Shown: positions 22,728 through 34,375, counted from the first letter of the stretch. The stretch is 64,000 nucleotides of DNA from Hirundichthys speculiger (GCA_018398805.1 JAGFBZ010000704.1:186001-250000), one strand, 5' to 3'. Notes: generated from the letters alone by a model not told the origin. Numbers and translations: made by a program.

Positions 22728-24209
22728 CCCAACAACTTCAATAACCTTCGTCAGATTTCTAACTTGCCATTTCTTGCAAAAATCCTGGAAAAAGCAGTGG
22801 CATCACAGGTTCATACTCATCTCTCTACCAATAACCTCTATGAACAGTTCCAGTCTGGTTTCCGCCCACGTCATAGTACAGAGACAGCCCTCATAAAAAT
22901 CACTAATGACCTCCTGATGGCAGCTGATTCCAATCTACTTAGCATCCTCATCCTCCTCGACCTGACAGCAGCCTTTGATACAATTTCCCACACCATCCTC
23001 CTCGACAGACTAGCAACTATTGGTATATCTGACACACCCCTGGACTGGTTCAAATCATATCTCTCTGGCCGTACTCAGTTTATTCAGTTGAAAACTTTTA
23101 CATCCCAACCATCTCCCCTCTCCTCTGGTGTTCCCCAGGGCTCTGTCCTTGGTCCCATCCTGTTCATAATCTATCTCCTCCCTCTTGGTCACCTGTTCCG
23201 TAAATATAATATCCAATTCCACTGTTATGCAGACGATACCCAGCTCTACCTTTCCACCAAACCCTCCTCCACCTCCTGCCCCTCCTCCCTCTGTGACTGT
23301 TTACATGAAATCCAATCCTGGTTCTCTTCAAATTTTTTCTCAAACTCAACAGCGATAAAACTGAGGTCCTCCTAATTGGCTCCAAATCCACCCTCACTAA
23401 CCCTCCCAGTTTCACCATCCCCATCGACACCTCCTCTGTTTCCCCCTCCCCTCAGGTTAAGAGTCTGGGTGTCATCCTCGACAGCACTCTATCATTCCAA
23501 TCCCACATCAATAATATTACCCGGTCTGCCTACTTCCATCTACGTAACATTAATCGCCTACGTCCATCCCTCACTCCTAACACCACCGCCATCCTGGTCC
23601 ACACTCTGATTACATCCCGCCTGGACTACTGCAACTCCCTTCTCTTTGGTCTCCCCACAAAATCCATCCATAAGCTCCAACTGGTCCAGAACGCTGCCGC
23701 CGTATCATCACCAGGACACCATCGATCAGCCACATCACACCTGTTCTCCAGCAACTCCACTGGCTCCCAATCACACATCGCATCGACTTTAAATTCTGCT
23801 CTACACATTCAAGGCCATCCATAACATCGCTCCCCCCGTACCTCTCTGACCCCTCCACATCAACACTCCCATCCGAACTCTCAGGTCTGCCTCATCCCTC
23901 AGCCTCATCGTGCCACCAGCCCGTCTGTCCACTAGAGGGTCCAGAGCCTTCAGCCGCTCTGCCCCCCGCCTTTGAAACTCCCTCCCTCCTGACATCAGAA
24001 ACATTAATTCACTATCCATCTTCAAATCCCGCTTGAAAACCCACCTTTTTAAACAAGCTTACTCACTCTAACCAACATTGTGCTGCTGCAAATTTTAATT
24101 TAATATTTTAACTGTTTTTACATTTTTAACTGTTTTTTAAATGTTTGTACGGTGACCTTGAGGGTCTTGAAAGGTGCCTTTAAATAAAATGTATTATTAT
24201 TATTATTAT
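22728..24209 (+). mobile_element. 5'-truncated L2-like LINE nested in Tc1
   Basis: Plus-strand ORF2 part. It starts at [18 protein letters not shown] and continues with [38 protein letters not shown] (first catalytic Asp), [17 protein letters not shown] and [11 protein letters not shown] (YADD box). After frameshifts come [27 protein letters not shown] and the C-terminal LKTHLFKQAY. The 3' end is AAATAAAATG plus (TAT)n. The target duplication TATGAGAC (22720-22727 / 24210-24217) marks the insertion into the Tc1 element. Frameshifts near 23340 and 23700 make it inactive. Confidence 0.85.
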
Positions 24210-24640
24210 TATGAGACATTTGTGCTGAACTGCTGCATTTGTGTTTGCAGACAAATATTTCTCCGCTTTAGTTGTGTCTGTCTTTTAGTGCTGTCATTGG
24301 TTCAGACGCAAACATGCTACCATGTTCTTTTTTTTTTTTTTTTTTTTTTTAGAAAGAAGAGTCTTTCTCTCCGGTCAGACCTTTCAAGAAAAGCCTTACT
24401 TTAAAGATACTTCCAGTTGACTGTCATGGACTTCAACATTTAACATAACTGAGGCCTGTAGAGGGTTAGATGTAGCATTTTTTTTTTTTTTAAAGAACAA
24501 TTTATCTGAGCATTGCACTCTGAGCCTCTGATTCCTGGGAAGATTGACAACTGTTCACAAATGTTTTTGACTTCTGAATAGTCTCTCTCTCTTTAGAAAA
24601 ATGATCTCCAAATTGTTTGGATATGGACTTACACTAACAA

Positions 24641-24944
24641 TTTTTTTCTTTTTTTCTTTTTTCTTTTTCTTTTACTATTTACTATTAGACAGGGTATTTT
24701 GAAATCCCTAATTTGTAATTTGTAAATTTGTTATTTTTTGTAATTTTTTTGTACATTGGGATTGCACATGTGGGCCAGAGTTATTTAGTCTAATTTGTTA
24801 TTCTTATATATTTAATTCTTGGTAAGGTGTAGAATTTAAAGTGTTAATTTACTTATTATTTATGTAGAGTATTGTTGTTTATAGGATGGAGCACTGCAAC
24901 GAAAGAATTTCCCGCAAGGGATTAATAAAGTATTTTCAATTTTT
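24641..24944 (+). mobile_element. LINE 3' end nested in Tc1, source of the (AATTC)n array
   Basis: Same 3'-UTR as 2148-2455 but on the plus strand: GGGTATTTTGAAATCCCTAA, CACATGTGGGCCAGAGTTAT, GATGGAGCACTGCAACGAAA, then AATTTCCCGCAAGGGATTAA and TTCAATT. Non-coding, 5'-truncated. Confidence 0.7.
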
Positions 24945-25082
24945 CAATTCAATTCAATTCAATTCAATTCAATTCAATTCAATTCAATTCAATTCAATTC
25001 AATTCAATTCAATTCAATTCAATTCAATTCAATTCAATTCAATTCAATTCAATTCAATTCAATTCAATTCAATTCAATTCAA
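24945..25082. repeat. (AATTC)n pentanucleotide array
   Basis: About 27 near-perfect AATTC units (138 bp) growing directly from the 3' end of a LINE. The sister copy at 2148 has only two or three units. Confidence 0.97.
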
Positions 25083-25389
25083 TCCTTTCCCGATCAACGA
25101 GAAGCAACAATTACTTCTCTAAGGTCATTGTTGGTGTCTTTTCCAACTTGATGTTGTGTAAAAATAACACTTTAATGCTCCATACTGTGCAAGACTGTAA
25201 TAAAATGTCAGGAGTTGTATCACGTTTAAGTATTTACCCAAGTTTAAGACTGAATAAGAACGAGAATATGTTTTCATTATGTCCTGTTAGATAAAATCTT
25301 AAAACTAACAGAGGCCGCGTACTTGTCTTTTGGCGTGGCGGTATGTTCTAGTTCACAGTTTTTAATATGTATAGAAAGCCCCATCTTTG

Positions 25390-25545
25390 ATAGTGAGCCA
25401 AAAACATGTCAGCATTTCACAATGTTCATATATTTCTGGAATTCTCACACACTCAGGCCACATTTGCACCCTATTGATTTAAACGGACCCCAAATCAGCT
25501 GGTTTGTAAAGCATATCAAATGATGAGGCCCAGGTCTGGACGTTT
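25390..25545. repeat. Interspersed repeat shared with 48645-48790
   Basis: GATAGTGAGCCAAAA, TTTCACAATGTTCATA, CACACTCAGGCC and a terminal AGGTCTGGA block recur in the same order near 48645-48790. Class unknown, non-coding. Confidence 0.45.
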
Positions 25546-25699
25546 TATAAAAACATATTTTAAAAGGCTACAAACTAGCTTTTGTTAACTTTAACCAAAA
25601 CTCGATTCTTTGTTCCACACTAAGTATGGCTCAGCTAATATTTGCAAACATATTAACAGATAAGGTGTTACCATTTCAGAACTGTGTTTTATTAATGGT

Positions 25700-25960
25700 G
25701 TTTATAGACTGTGAGATCACGTCCAAACACTAAAACACGCTGGAGATTCGATCATGCTGTGGGGCTGCTTTTTAGGATGCTGCCAGCATAGAACTGGAGA
25801 GAAAAGGACCGCTAGCATCAGAAGGCTACAAAGGCTTTTTGTTTTTTTGTTTTTTTTGGGGGGGGGAGAAAGATTGTGTTGCCTTGAGCCTTTCAGCCGA
25901 ACAACAACACAAAGGTGACTTCCTGTAACTCTGACCAACACTGTACAGACAACACAGAAC
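25700..25960 (+). mobile_element. Tc1-like remnant
   Basis: CTGGAGATTCGATCATGCTG then TGGGGCTGCTTTT is the nucleotide form of the conserved Tc1 transposase region around the second catalytic Asp. Surrounding frames are broken; G- and T-runs interrupt it. Confidence 0.5.
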
Positions 25961-26865
25961 ACAAATACAAATTTATAATGTGCAAAGGTCTCTTATGGTA
26001 GGACCAAAATTATGTTTTTATGGTACTTTGTGCAAACAGGAAGTTCCTGCTGTCTTGAAAGCTGTGACTCTGTATCTCAAAACTCTCCTCTGTCCCACTG
26101 AAACCAGAGGCTGTCATCATGACTCATCATGTCACGTTTTCTGTTGACATGGATGTCACCAACATGCCTTGTTGTTTTTAATGTATCATCAAGATTATGA
26201 ACAAGACAAACTAGGAAGTCAAGAAATAAAACTTGGATCGTAGGAGCTCGTGTGTGTGTGCTTAGCTTTTCAAGCTGTAAAAGGGAAAGGCAGAAATTCT
26301 GGGTGACTCATTTCCAAAATGGTGTGATTCCCTTTTTTTTTCTTTCCAGTGGGTAATTTGTGTGTTTGTGTGAGTGTGCGTTTGAGTGCTTGTGTGAGTT
26401 CACGCTACATTATAGCTGAATAAGCAAAACTGTTAATAGTCCCGCCTGTCTGTATATCTATATATATTACAACAAAGGCTGTGAAATTCCCAAACCCAAG
26501 AGATGACCCAAGTTTGGAGGAATCCCCCAAAGGACTACAAACATTACGTTTTATCGACAGCCTTTGAAGTCTAACATTTAAGCTTGTCTTAGCTGTCAAT
26601 GTCTGATGGACACAAAAAGCTGATTGCAGAACTACCAGAGCTTCAGAGCTGGCGCCGAGGACGTCAGTGGTACATCAGTTTTTCTAGGCTGGAGCAGGGA
26701 TCTAACCAAGCATTTTGGAATGTAATGCAGATGTTTTGCATAATAAATCAATTTGAAAAATGAATAATTTAGTGGGAGAACTATTTTGTACTCAGATTTC
26801 ATATTCATATACGATAATGATGGTTTTCATTTGAATTCAAATCAGTGATACATTATCACCGAAGC
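25961..26865. other. No gene seen
   Basis: AT-rich intergenic sequence with short GT-rich tracts. No motif or repeat recognised. Confidence 0.45.
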
Positions 26866-27008
26866 CTCCCTGATGGCTGAGCGGTTCTGCTGGTGCCCAC
26901 CACACGGGAGGTCCCAGGTTTGAATCCTGGTTGCGTCAGGAGGAGCATCTGGTGTCAAACTTCTCATGTGGATCACTCTGCTGTTCGTGGGTCGCCACAG
27001 CAGAGTGT
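26866..27008 (+). mobile_element. tRNA-derived SINE
   Basis: The head has an A box TGGCTGAGCGGT and a B box GGTTTGAATCC spaced as in a tRNA with a long variable arm (Ser/Leu-like). A unique body follows (GGAGCATCTGGTGTCAAAC) and ends in GGGTCGCCACAGCAGAGTG. Internal RNA polymerase III promoter elements are readable, but mature tRNA structure is lost, so it is a SINE and not a tRNA gene. Confidence 0.75.
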
Positions 27009-27410
27009 TAAAATGGAAGAGTATTGCTTAATTTATCACCAAAGAGAAATTATAGTTTATAGCCGGCTGACAAATGGTAGCAGTGCCTTTTAGAAATTAA
27101 AGGTAAAAACTAGTAAGGGAAATGATAAATCATATTTTTTTATTGTGAAATACAGTCAGAGGAGAGAGAACTGCTTTTGTCTCAAGTCTGTTGTAAATTA
27201 AAAACATAAATTATTATGTTGAGGTTCTATTTCTGCTAAAATAATGTCCACATCTTCACTGTATATGTTCACTGAACTTAGAACAAGACAATTTTCCAAA
27301 CTTTTAACTTTCGTAGCACACAATTATTTTTTTTCTCAATAGAAAAAGTCTAACAAATGATCTAAATATTGGATGAGGTCAGTTTTGAGGTAAAGGAGCC
27401 TTCTGGTATA
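27009..27410. other. No gene seen
   Basis: AT-rich sequence between the SINE and MITE copy D. Confidence 0.45.
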
Positions 27411-27418
27411 CGTGAGTC

Positions 27419-28060
27419 TAGTGCTGGGCGATATGGAAAAAATCATATATCACGATATGGACTATTTTATATCACGATAACGATATATATCACGATATAC
27501 CATAATAAAGTATGTTTTCAATTATTCTCTGAAAAGTTTGACAAAAATTTCATTGCTTACTTTTCAACTTTATTTTGAAAGGACATTTAGCTAAACTGTC
27601 ACAAACATACATTTTAATGCAGCAAAAACAGGTAGGTACAGAGGTACAGTAGCTTTCACATTTTTTTTTAAAGTGCACAACAGTTTCTGAGAGGAAAAAC
27701 ACATTTTTGCACTGAAGTTCAGCTATAAAAAAAAAAAAATAAACACAAATTATTTTTCAACTTTCTGAAATCTGTAACCTTGTAGTGCAAAGTTTGCAAA
27801 CCAATATAAAGTGTCTAAAGTAAACATCAGGGTTGAAGAGAACTCTGTTTAAGGCATTAACCATGAATAAAAGTGCAAACATAAAAGGCTACTTTGTAGA
27901 AGTAGATATGATTCTATCAAATTTATCGTTGCAGGTTATTTAATTACATATTTGCCTGTAATAATTGATAAAATTAGGTTAGAAACGATAGAAGAGAAAT
28001 GGCACGATACACACTTTTCTATCGTCCCCACGATATATATCGTCATATTGCCCAGAACTA
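27419..28060 (+). mobile_element. hAT MITE, GCTGGGC family, copy D
   Basis: TAGTGCTGGGCGATATGG to TATTGCCCAGAACTA, exact TSD CGTGAGTC (27411-27418, 28061-28068). Same internal sequence and orientation as copies A and C. Confidence 0.9.
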
Positions 28061-28081
28061 CGTGAGTCTATCCAGTAAAGC

Positions 28082-28225
28082 TCATGCCGTTTGTGTCCAC
28101 ATTTCGTCCCGCTGCTCGTCAGCGTAGCTGTGTAATATCCCACCGGTTTTATCTGTCTTACTGGATCCTGCTGAGGGGTTGTCAACAGCTGGATCATCTT
28201 CAGATGTTACAGACTTCAGCGAGCT
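28082..28225 (-). CDS. Candidate terminal exon of an unknown gene
   Basis: An acceptor-like TTGTTGCAG precedes an open frame of 47 codons (SSLKSVTSEDDPAVDNPS ... HSYADEQRDEMWTQTA) ending in TGA. I do not recognise the protein. It could be chance, part of a DNA transposon, or the last exon of a host gene. MITE copy D inserted just beyond its stop codon. Confidence 0.2.
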   Translation of the reverse strand, partial: SSLKSVTSEDDPAVDNPSAGSSKTDKTGGILHSYADEQRDEMWTQTA

Positions 28226-28455
28226 CTGCAACAAGGTGAGAACTTCAACAACTTCAGATCACCATTTTAGTAAAAGGAGATTGTACTGAGCTTGTGAAGC
28301 GACATACAGAGCTGAGGGCTTGATGAGGAGCAAGGCTGCTGTAAATGTAAATATCAGATAAAACCTTTCTTTTATTTCTATGGATTTCTGGCTCGTCTGT
28401 TAACATCACTTTTTATGAGTCATGTCGGGAAATTTTCCCATTTGCAAGTTCGGTT

Positions 28456-30902
28456 TTATGAGGCCAGCAGGGTCACACAGGTCTGCTGATGCACACAGAT
28501 GAAGAGTGTATTAAGTTCAGCAGCAGTTCTTCCTTTTTAGTGTCCTGACCAGTCAGCCCTGTTTAATCTCATTGGTGTGATGTGGTTGCCATAGTGAGAG
28601 GCATCCTCACTCCTCTGCTTGTTGCCGCTCAAAGAGCTGTTTCCCAGCTTTTATCCAGCGCTGCAGATTCAGAGACAATGATGGTGCTGACTTTTATGGC
28701 CATTGAACAATATGCTATGGCCTTTGCCTTAAAAAATATATTACCGTAAAACGATGTTGCAATATCCCTCTGCACTGTGAATCATCACACGATCAGTTTT
28801 GTCATATGCTCCTGAATGTGAGCAGAAAATACAGCCTTATACACCTCAGATCATCATCAGTAAACACCAGTCAGCATTTTCCACTGGCAGTCATGCCAGT
28901 CTGCCGTAAAACTGACAGACGGTTCTGGACCTATCTGTATATTCAGGCAACACGTGCTTCCATCTAGAGAATGTCTTTTTCATAGGTTTTGGATCCTTCA
29001 TCAAGACAGTGCAGAACAGCATGGATCCATTACAAAACCATAAATTAGTCAAACAGCAGACTTGGTTAAGACGGCAGCTCGTCTGACAATTTTTTGGGGC
29101 TTTAAATCATCAGCTTCTTAGTGTATTTAGTCGGGGCTGCTGGTTGACCGCAGTAATTTGCTGACGGTCCCTAAACTCCACGGCAGCATCCAGGTACTCA
29201 GAAGGACATTCAGCGCTGTTCCTTCGCCACACTCACTGAGCTTGGAGGGTTGATGACACTTGTGAAATATCTTGGCATACTTATATCTATAAAATGATAC
29301 TAACCTGGATGAAATCGGTGCCGTTTTCATGACGCTTATTAAAGTTTAAAGAGAAAAAAAAACAAGCGAATGTTCGGATGTGAAACTAACTTTACCGTCC
29401 TGCGGTGGCAACTCACTTCACAGCGACAATAAATACAAATAAACTTTTTCTTGTTAACAGACCCATCTGGAAGCACCTTAAGGCTAAACTTGCTGTTTAT
29501 TAGACCCTTTTCTGTCGCCATGTCTGTCCCACACGTTGACTGTAAATACACTTATTGGCCGAGTGTCGTATTTACAGAAATGTGTGTGCGTTAATCTCCA
29601 ACTTATGAGGCCAGCAGGGTCACACAGGTCTGCTGATGCACACAGATGAAGAGTCTATTAAGTTTAGCAGCAGTTCTTCCTTTTTAGTGTCCTGACCAGT
29701 CAGCCCTGTTTAATCTCATTGGTGTGATGTGGTTGCCATAGTGAGAGGCATCCTCACTCCTCTGCTTGTTGCTGCTCAAAGAGCTGTTTCCCAGCTTTTA
29801 TCCAGCGCTGCAGATTCAGAGACAATGATGGTGCTGACTTTATGGCCATTGAACAATATCCTATGGCCTTTGCCTTAAAAAATATATTAGAAATGATGTT
29901 GCAATATCCCTCTGCACTGTGAATCATCGCACGATCAGTTTTGTCCGTATGCTCCTGAATGTGAGCAGAAAATTACAGCCTTATACACCTCAGAATTCAT
30001 CTTCATAGTCCCGTCACAATGATGTCAGCAGTCACATCATCAGTAAACACCAGTGAGCATCTTCCACTGGCAGTCATGCATACCCATGCCGTAAAACTGA
30101 CAGACGGTTCTGGACCTACCTGTATATTCAGTCTTTTTCATAGGTCTTGGATCCTTCATCAAGACAGTGCAGAACAGCATGGATCCATTACAAAAGTATG
30201 AATTAGTCCAACAGCAGACCTGGTTAAGACGGCAGCTCGTCTGACTACATAGATTCATCTTTGTTGAAATTGTGTCTGCGTGCATGTATGTATATGTATG
30301 TATCATCTATACCCATTTTGTCCTGTACAGGGTCACTGGGATCTGCTTTTTTTAAGCCTTTAGTTCAAAAACTGGAAGTCCACCAATGCTGCCGTACTTT
30401 TTGGGGCTTTAAATCATCAGCTTCTTAGTGTATTTTTTCGGAGTTGCTGCTTGACCGCAGTAATTTGCTGACGGTCCCTAAACTCCACGGCAGCAGCAGG
30501 TACTCAGAAGGACATTCAGCGCTGTTCCTGAGAGTTTTAGCCACGCCCACTGAACTTGGAGGGTTGATGACACTTGTGAAATATCTGGCATACTTAGATC
30601 AACAAAATGATACCAACCTGGATGAAATCGGTGCCGTTTTCATGACGCTATTAAAGTTTAAAGAGAAAAAAATAACAAGCGAATGTTGGATGTGAAACTA
30701 ACTTTCCCGCCCTGCGGTGGCAACTCACTTTACAGCGACAATAAATACAAATAAACTTTTTTTTGTCAACAGACCCATCTGACAGGGTTAAACTTGCTGT
30801 TCATAAGACCCTTTTCTGTCACCATGTCTGTCCCACACGTTGACTGTAAATACACTTATTGGCCAAGTGTCGTATTTACAGAAATATGTGTGCGTTAATC
30901 TC
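28456..30902. repeat. Tandem duplication of a ~1.15 kb unit
   Basis: Copy 1 is 28456-29600, copy 2 is 29603-30902. Shared landmarks in order: TTATGAGGCCAGCAGGGTCA, TTGGTGTGATGTGGTTGCCA, GATCCTTCATCAAGACAGTG, TTTGGGGCTTTAAATCATCA, GGATGAAATCGGTGCCGTTT, TTGACTGTAAATACACTTAT, GTGCGTTAATCTC. Copy 2 has ~160 extra bases (30243-30400), and copy 1 stops just before the GCGTTAAAAAAATAGTGGCG end seen after copy 2. That end resembles a hAT-like terminus, so the unit may be part of a transposon. No convincing coding frame. Confidence 0.8.
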
Positions 30903-30952
30903 GCGTTAAAAAAATAGTGGCGTTAAACAGATTTTTGACAGCCATAACATAC

Positions 30953-31034
30953 ATATATATATATATATGCATCCAACAATCCATGATTAATTGACGCAGT
31001 TTTCAAAGGCCTATATATATATATATATATATAT
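30953..31034. repeat. Two short (TA)n runs
   Basis: (TA)n at 30953-30967 and 31013-31034 separated by a short non-repetitive spacer, next to the end of the tandem duplication. Confidence 0.8.
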
Positions 31035-31111
31035 ACGCTAAAATATGCTTCCCAAACACATTTAAAAGACATTCTTGCTCCATAATACACAGTACATAAT
31101 TTATTGCACTC

Positions 31112-31350
31112 TCAGATAAAAAAGTACACAAATGTACCTTTAAGGGTACAATGGTTTGTCACTGGGGTGGTACCCTCAAAGGTACTGCTATTATACCCTC
31201 AACAGTGAGTACTTATTTGTACCCTTGTCATTTGTACCTTATAAAGACCAGCATTGTACCTCTGGACAGACTTGTACCCTCTTAGAAAAAAAAAAAAAAA
31301 AAAAAAAAAACCTTTTCAAAGAGTACTAAATTGACTTTCATAGGGTACCT
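31112..31350. repeat. Interspersed repeat rich in GTACC/GGTAC words
   Basis: Contains ATGTACCTTTAAGGGTACAA, GGGTGGTACCCTCAAAGGTA and TTGTACCCTTGTCATTTGTA, with a poly-A at about 31287-31310. The dense GTACC/GGTAC inverted words give it strong hairpin potential. I know similar repeats from fish genomes but cannot name the family. Confidence 0.5.
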
Positions 31351-32142
31351 AGCCATCCACCTGTTCATTCCCACACAGACACACCTCCTCAAGCAACAAT
31401 CAAAATGAAACTTTATTTTTCTGTTTCACATTCCAACTTTTACATTTCATTAAAAACTTAAATACAATGTCAAACTGTGACATATAAAATGTCATCCGCT
31501 GAGTAAGTGTCATTTGGCTTTCATCTTCTGCTTTCAGTAAAGTCCATTCTGCATCACATCTGACTCTGTACGCATGAAAGTGGTGTCATGTGACAGACGG
31601 ATCAGCATTTTGACCACAAAGAATCCACGTTGAAGATGCATTTTATTTGCCAAAATAGTAGCACAGCCTCTGAATGAAGGACATCTATGACAAATGCATC
31701 TCTGATGGCATACTTAACACTGTTGGCTCTTACTGCAGACACTTATAAATAAAAGCATCGTAATTCTCCTTCAGAAAAAAATTAATATCAACAATCTCCT
31801 CTTGAAAAGAAACTGGAAGATAATTTTGATTCCTGCATTTTAGAATGAACTTACTTTGAAGCTAGTTAAGCGGGAGGATTTTCATCAACGTTTTCTGTCA
31901 AAGGTTCATCTGAGTCATTACCAACATCCTCATTTTCACTTTCATCACAGTCTTTGTCAGGACCGGTGAAAGTTTTATGAAAGTACAAATATAATATTAA
32001 AGTTGGCTTCATGTGCATGAATAAGTCCAAAGCGTTGAATCAGGTTTAATGAAGGTGAAGCTCTCCTCGAGCATTTGGGCCTCTGGTAGGACCGAGGCAG
32101 TGTGTCGATAGAGGAGATTTAATTTCATGTGACAGTTATTGG
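31351..32142. other. No gene seen; probable 3' flank of the split gene
   Basis: AT-rich sequence downstream (minus strand) of the terminal fragment at 32143. No motif found. Confidence 0.4.
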
Positions 32143-32221
32143 TTAAAGGACGTCTCCATCCTCAACAATTCTTGCAATGTACCTTTGTAGAAACATGAGA
32201 ATGTTCTTCAGGTGTCTTGGG
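32143..32221 (-). pseudogene. Last-exon fragment of the gene split by the hAT element
   Basis: The minus strand reads on from the hAT target site as RHLKNILMFLQRYIARIVED, then GDVL and TAA at 32143-32145. The preceding half of this exon is at 39017-39170, on the other side of the hAT element. The 8-bp TSD GTCTTGGG lies within the exon. Confidence 0.55.
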
Positions 32222-32725
32222 CAGGCCCGCCTCAATCAGCCAATAGGCCCTGGGGCTGGGAGATTTTGTAGGCCCCCCCCCCCCCACCACCACAACCACC
32301 AACAATAGTGTCACACTATTAGTGTGTAGCTACAGTTGTATAGATTCAAATTCTATATCACAAAAAACGATGGATAAATATAGAGATAAACAGCTTCACT
32401 TTAAAAATTTCTGAAAGGGAAATTGTCATATAGCTGCATTACAACCTACATAAAAACCTATGAACACATTTAGTTTCTGTCATAACATACTTTGAACAGT
32501 GGTTTTGTCTCTATGAACCAGAAAACCAAACAATATTTAAACTAAATGACTTTATAAAGCAATACATGCTGACAACAATTTAAAACCTGCAAAGGTTACT
32601 GGAAAGCAATTGAGCATTCTCTGGCTTGCTCATTTAGAAGTGCTTTCGCCTGACTTTCTTTAAGGAAAAAACTTTGATTATGTCCTTAAAATCCAACTCA
32701 CGAAGAATATCATGCTCAATGGACA

Positions 32726-32950
32726 TCAGTGTGAGGTTACTGACTCTGTCTTGCTTGATCGCAACCTATTTTTCACCAAGGCCAGTTTAGAGAAGGAACG
32801 CTCTCCACTTGTGTTTGTCACTGGTAAAGTCAGGAACAGCCGAAGAGCTACGTCTGTGTTGGGAAACACTGTTTGGAGTTTTCTTCTCCTCAAAACTTGC
32901 AGTAGCTCCATTACTGACTTGCGGCTCTCCTTCTCATTCTGTAGGCGTGA
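32726..32950 (-). pseudogene. hAT transposase C-terminal dimerisation domain
   Basis: RLQNEKESRKSVMELLQVL then FPNTDVALRLFLTLPVTNTS and GERSFSKLALVKNRLRSS is the hAT C-terminal domain with the SERSFS-like signature. It is separated from the rest of the transposase by the LINE piece at 32951-33794. Confidence 0.85.
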
Positions 32951-33794
32951 TAATTGATGATAAACTTGATTGGAAAACACATATAAACAATATCAAATCT
33001 AAATTGTCCAAAACCATTGCAATCCTATACAAGACAAAAGAACTTTTAAATCAGAAATCCACTTACATATTGTACTGTTCACTCATTGTTCCATACATTA
33101 CTTACTGTGTGGAGCTATGGGGAAATACTTACATAACAAACATTGATCCAATAATTAAATTACAAAAGAGAGTCATAAGAATTGTAAATAATTCAAAATA
33201 CCGCGACCCAACGAACCCACTCTTCATTAAATTAAATACTTTAAAATTTGTAGATCTAGTCGAGCTAAGGACTTCACTTATAATGTATAAGGCACACAAT
33301 AACCTACTTCCTCACTGCATTCAGGAAATGTTTTCACTCAGAGAAAGTCGGTATGAACTTAGGGGAACTTGTATGTTTAAAAAAATAAAGGTAAGGACAA
33401 ACTTTAGAAGCAGATGTATTTCCGTTAAAGGGGTAAACTTGTGGAATAGTCTCTGTGATGAGCTAAAAATGTCTAATTCTATCTGTAAATTCAAAAAAAA
33501 TGTTTAAACTTAGGGCAATAGATAAATATAAACTTTTAGTATGACCAAGAGCAGCTTCTCCTGTAAATCCTTTATATCACAAGTTTGTTGTAATTGACTC
33601 TCTGTAATCCCTTTTATTTTGATTTGTTGTGATGTGATATGTTGTAAAAAAGGGTAGGCATTATATGAGCTACGGCTTCAGCCTACACCTTTTTGGTTCA
33701 TTTATTTATTTATACATCCAGCTTTCTGTGATGCATGTTTTTGATTGATTAATGGACCAAAATAAAAAAACTAACTAACTAACTAACTAACTAG
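32951..33794 (+). mobile_element. 5'-truncated LINE inserted in the hAT element
   Basis: Plus-strand frame GVIIDDKLDWKTHINNIKSK, LSKTIAILYKTKELLN, YCSLIVPYITYCVELWGNTY, KLQKRVIRIVNNSKYR and VNLWNSLCDELK is the thumb/C-terminal part of a LINE reverse transcriptase. The 3' end is an AACT/CTAA repeat (33769-33794). Opposite in orientation to the hAT transposase. The exact 5' junction is uncertain. Confidence 0.8.
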
Positions 33795-34375
33795 AAACTC
33801 TCTGAACTGCACTACTTCCTCCACAAAGTCCTCCTCCAAGTCACTGTGGTATTTCTTTTGCAGTTTCAGTGCTGCTGAGCGGAGGTCTTGAAGGGACAAT
33901 GAGAACAATCTGTATAAAAACCCAAAGTTTTCATACACAACATGATACGACTGGTATCTTCGGTCCAGCTCTGACACTAGCCTGTCTATTATGTAGATGT
34001 ACACAGATGCACAGAAGCGTCTGCGACCTGACGGCTCGATCTCTGGCTCAGATGACTCGTCAGCCTGTTTCTTTCTTCTTTTCTTTCTTTGAGTGTCTAC
34101 TTTATACTCACTGGATATGGTGGGGGACATGTTATTAGCAGCTGTCTCAAAGCTGTCAAACTGATCCCGTAAGCCTGCAACATAGTCACGCAATGATCCA
34201 ACTAGATCCACAGCATTGCACAAGTCCAACTCTACTGCCTGTAGTGCAGCGCTCACACTCTGGAAACGTTGGAGAATGGTATTCCACATGTTGCACATTA
34301 ATGCAATCTCCAGTTTGTTCATCTTTTTGTACAGTACCCTTGCCTCCTCTCTTGTGCTCCAATTCTGATGCTGAT
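33795..34375 (-). pseudogene. hAT transposase middle/C-terminal segment
   Basis: Encodes HQNWSTREEARVLYKKMNKL, EIALMCNMWNTILQRFQSVS and a lysine-rich KRRKKQADESSEPEIEPSG linker, then FREFL. Removing the LTR at 34376-35104 and one TSD joins it seamlessly, in frame, to LLDIADDQ at 35110. Confidence 0.8.

Larger units (their letters stand above)
22385..25230 (-). mobile_element. Tc1-like element split by two nested LINE insertions
   Basis: Three blocks of one fish Tc1 family, read opposite to the transposase, occur in the right order. Block 1 (22385-22727): TTCAGTTCATTGAGGTTTGC and GGTATACTCAGGAGTTCATG. Block 2 (24210-24640): GAGGCCTGTAGAGGGTTAGA, GAGCATTGCACTCTGAGCCT, CTCCAAATTGTTTGGATATG. Block 3 (25084-25230): GAAGCAACAATTACTTCTCT and AAGGTCATTGTTGGTGTCTT. 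LINE sequence fills both gaps. Heavily decayed, no open frame. Confidence 0.72.

Noticed and set aside
24886..25122. ORF with repeated FNSIQ units
   Set aside because: Translation of the (AATTC)n array.
26866..27008. Functional tRNA gene
   Set aside because: A and B boxes are present, but acceptor and anticodon arms cannot pair and a SINE body follows.
32809..33507. Single 232-residue plus-strand gene
   Set aside because: The first third is the antisense of the hAT dimerisation domain and the rest is a LINE polymerase tail; the frame crosses an insertion junction by chance.
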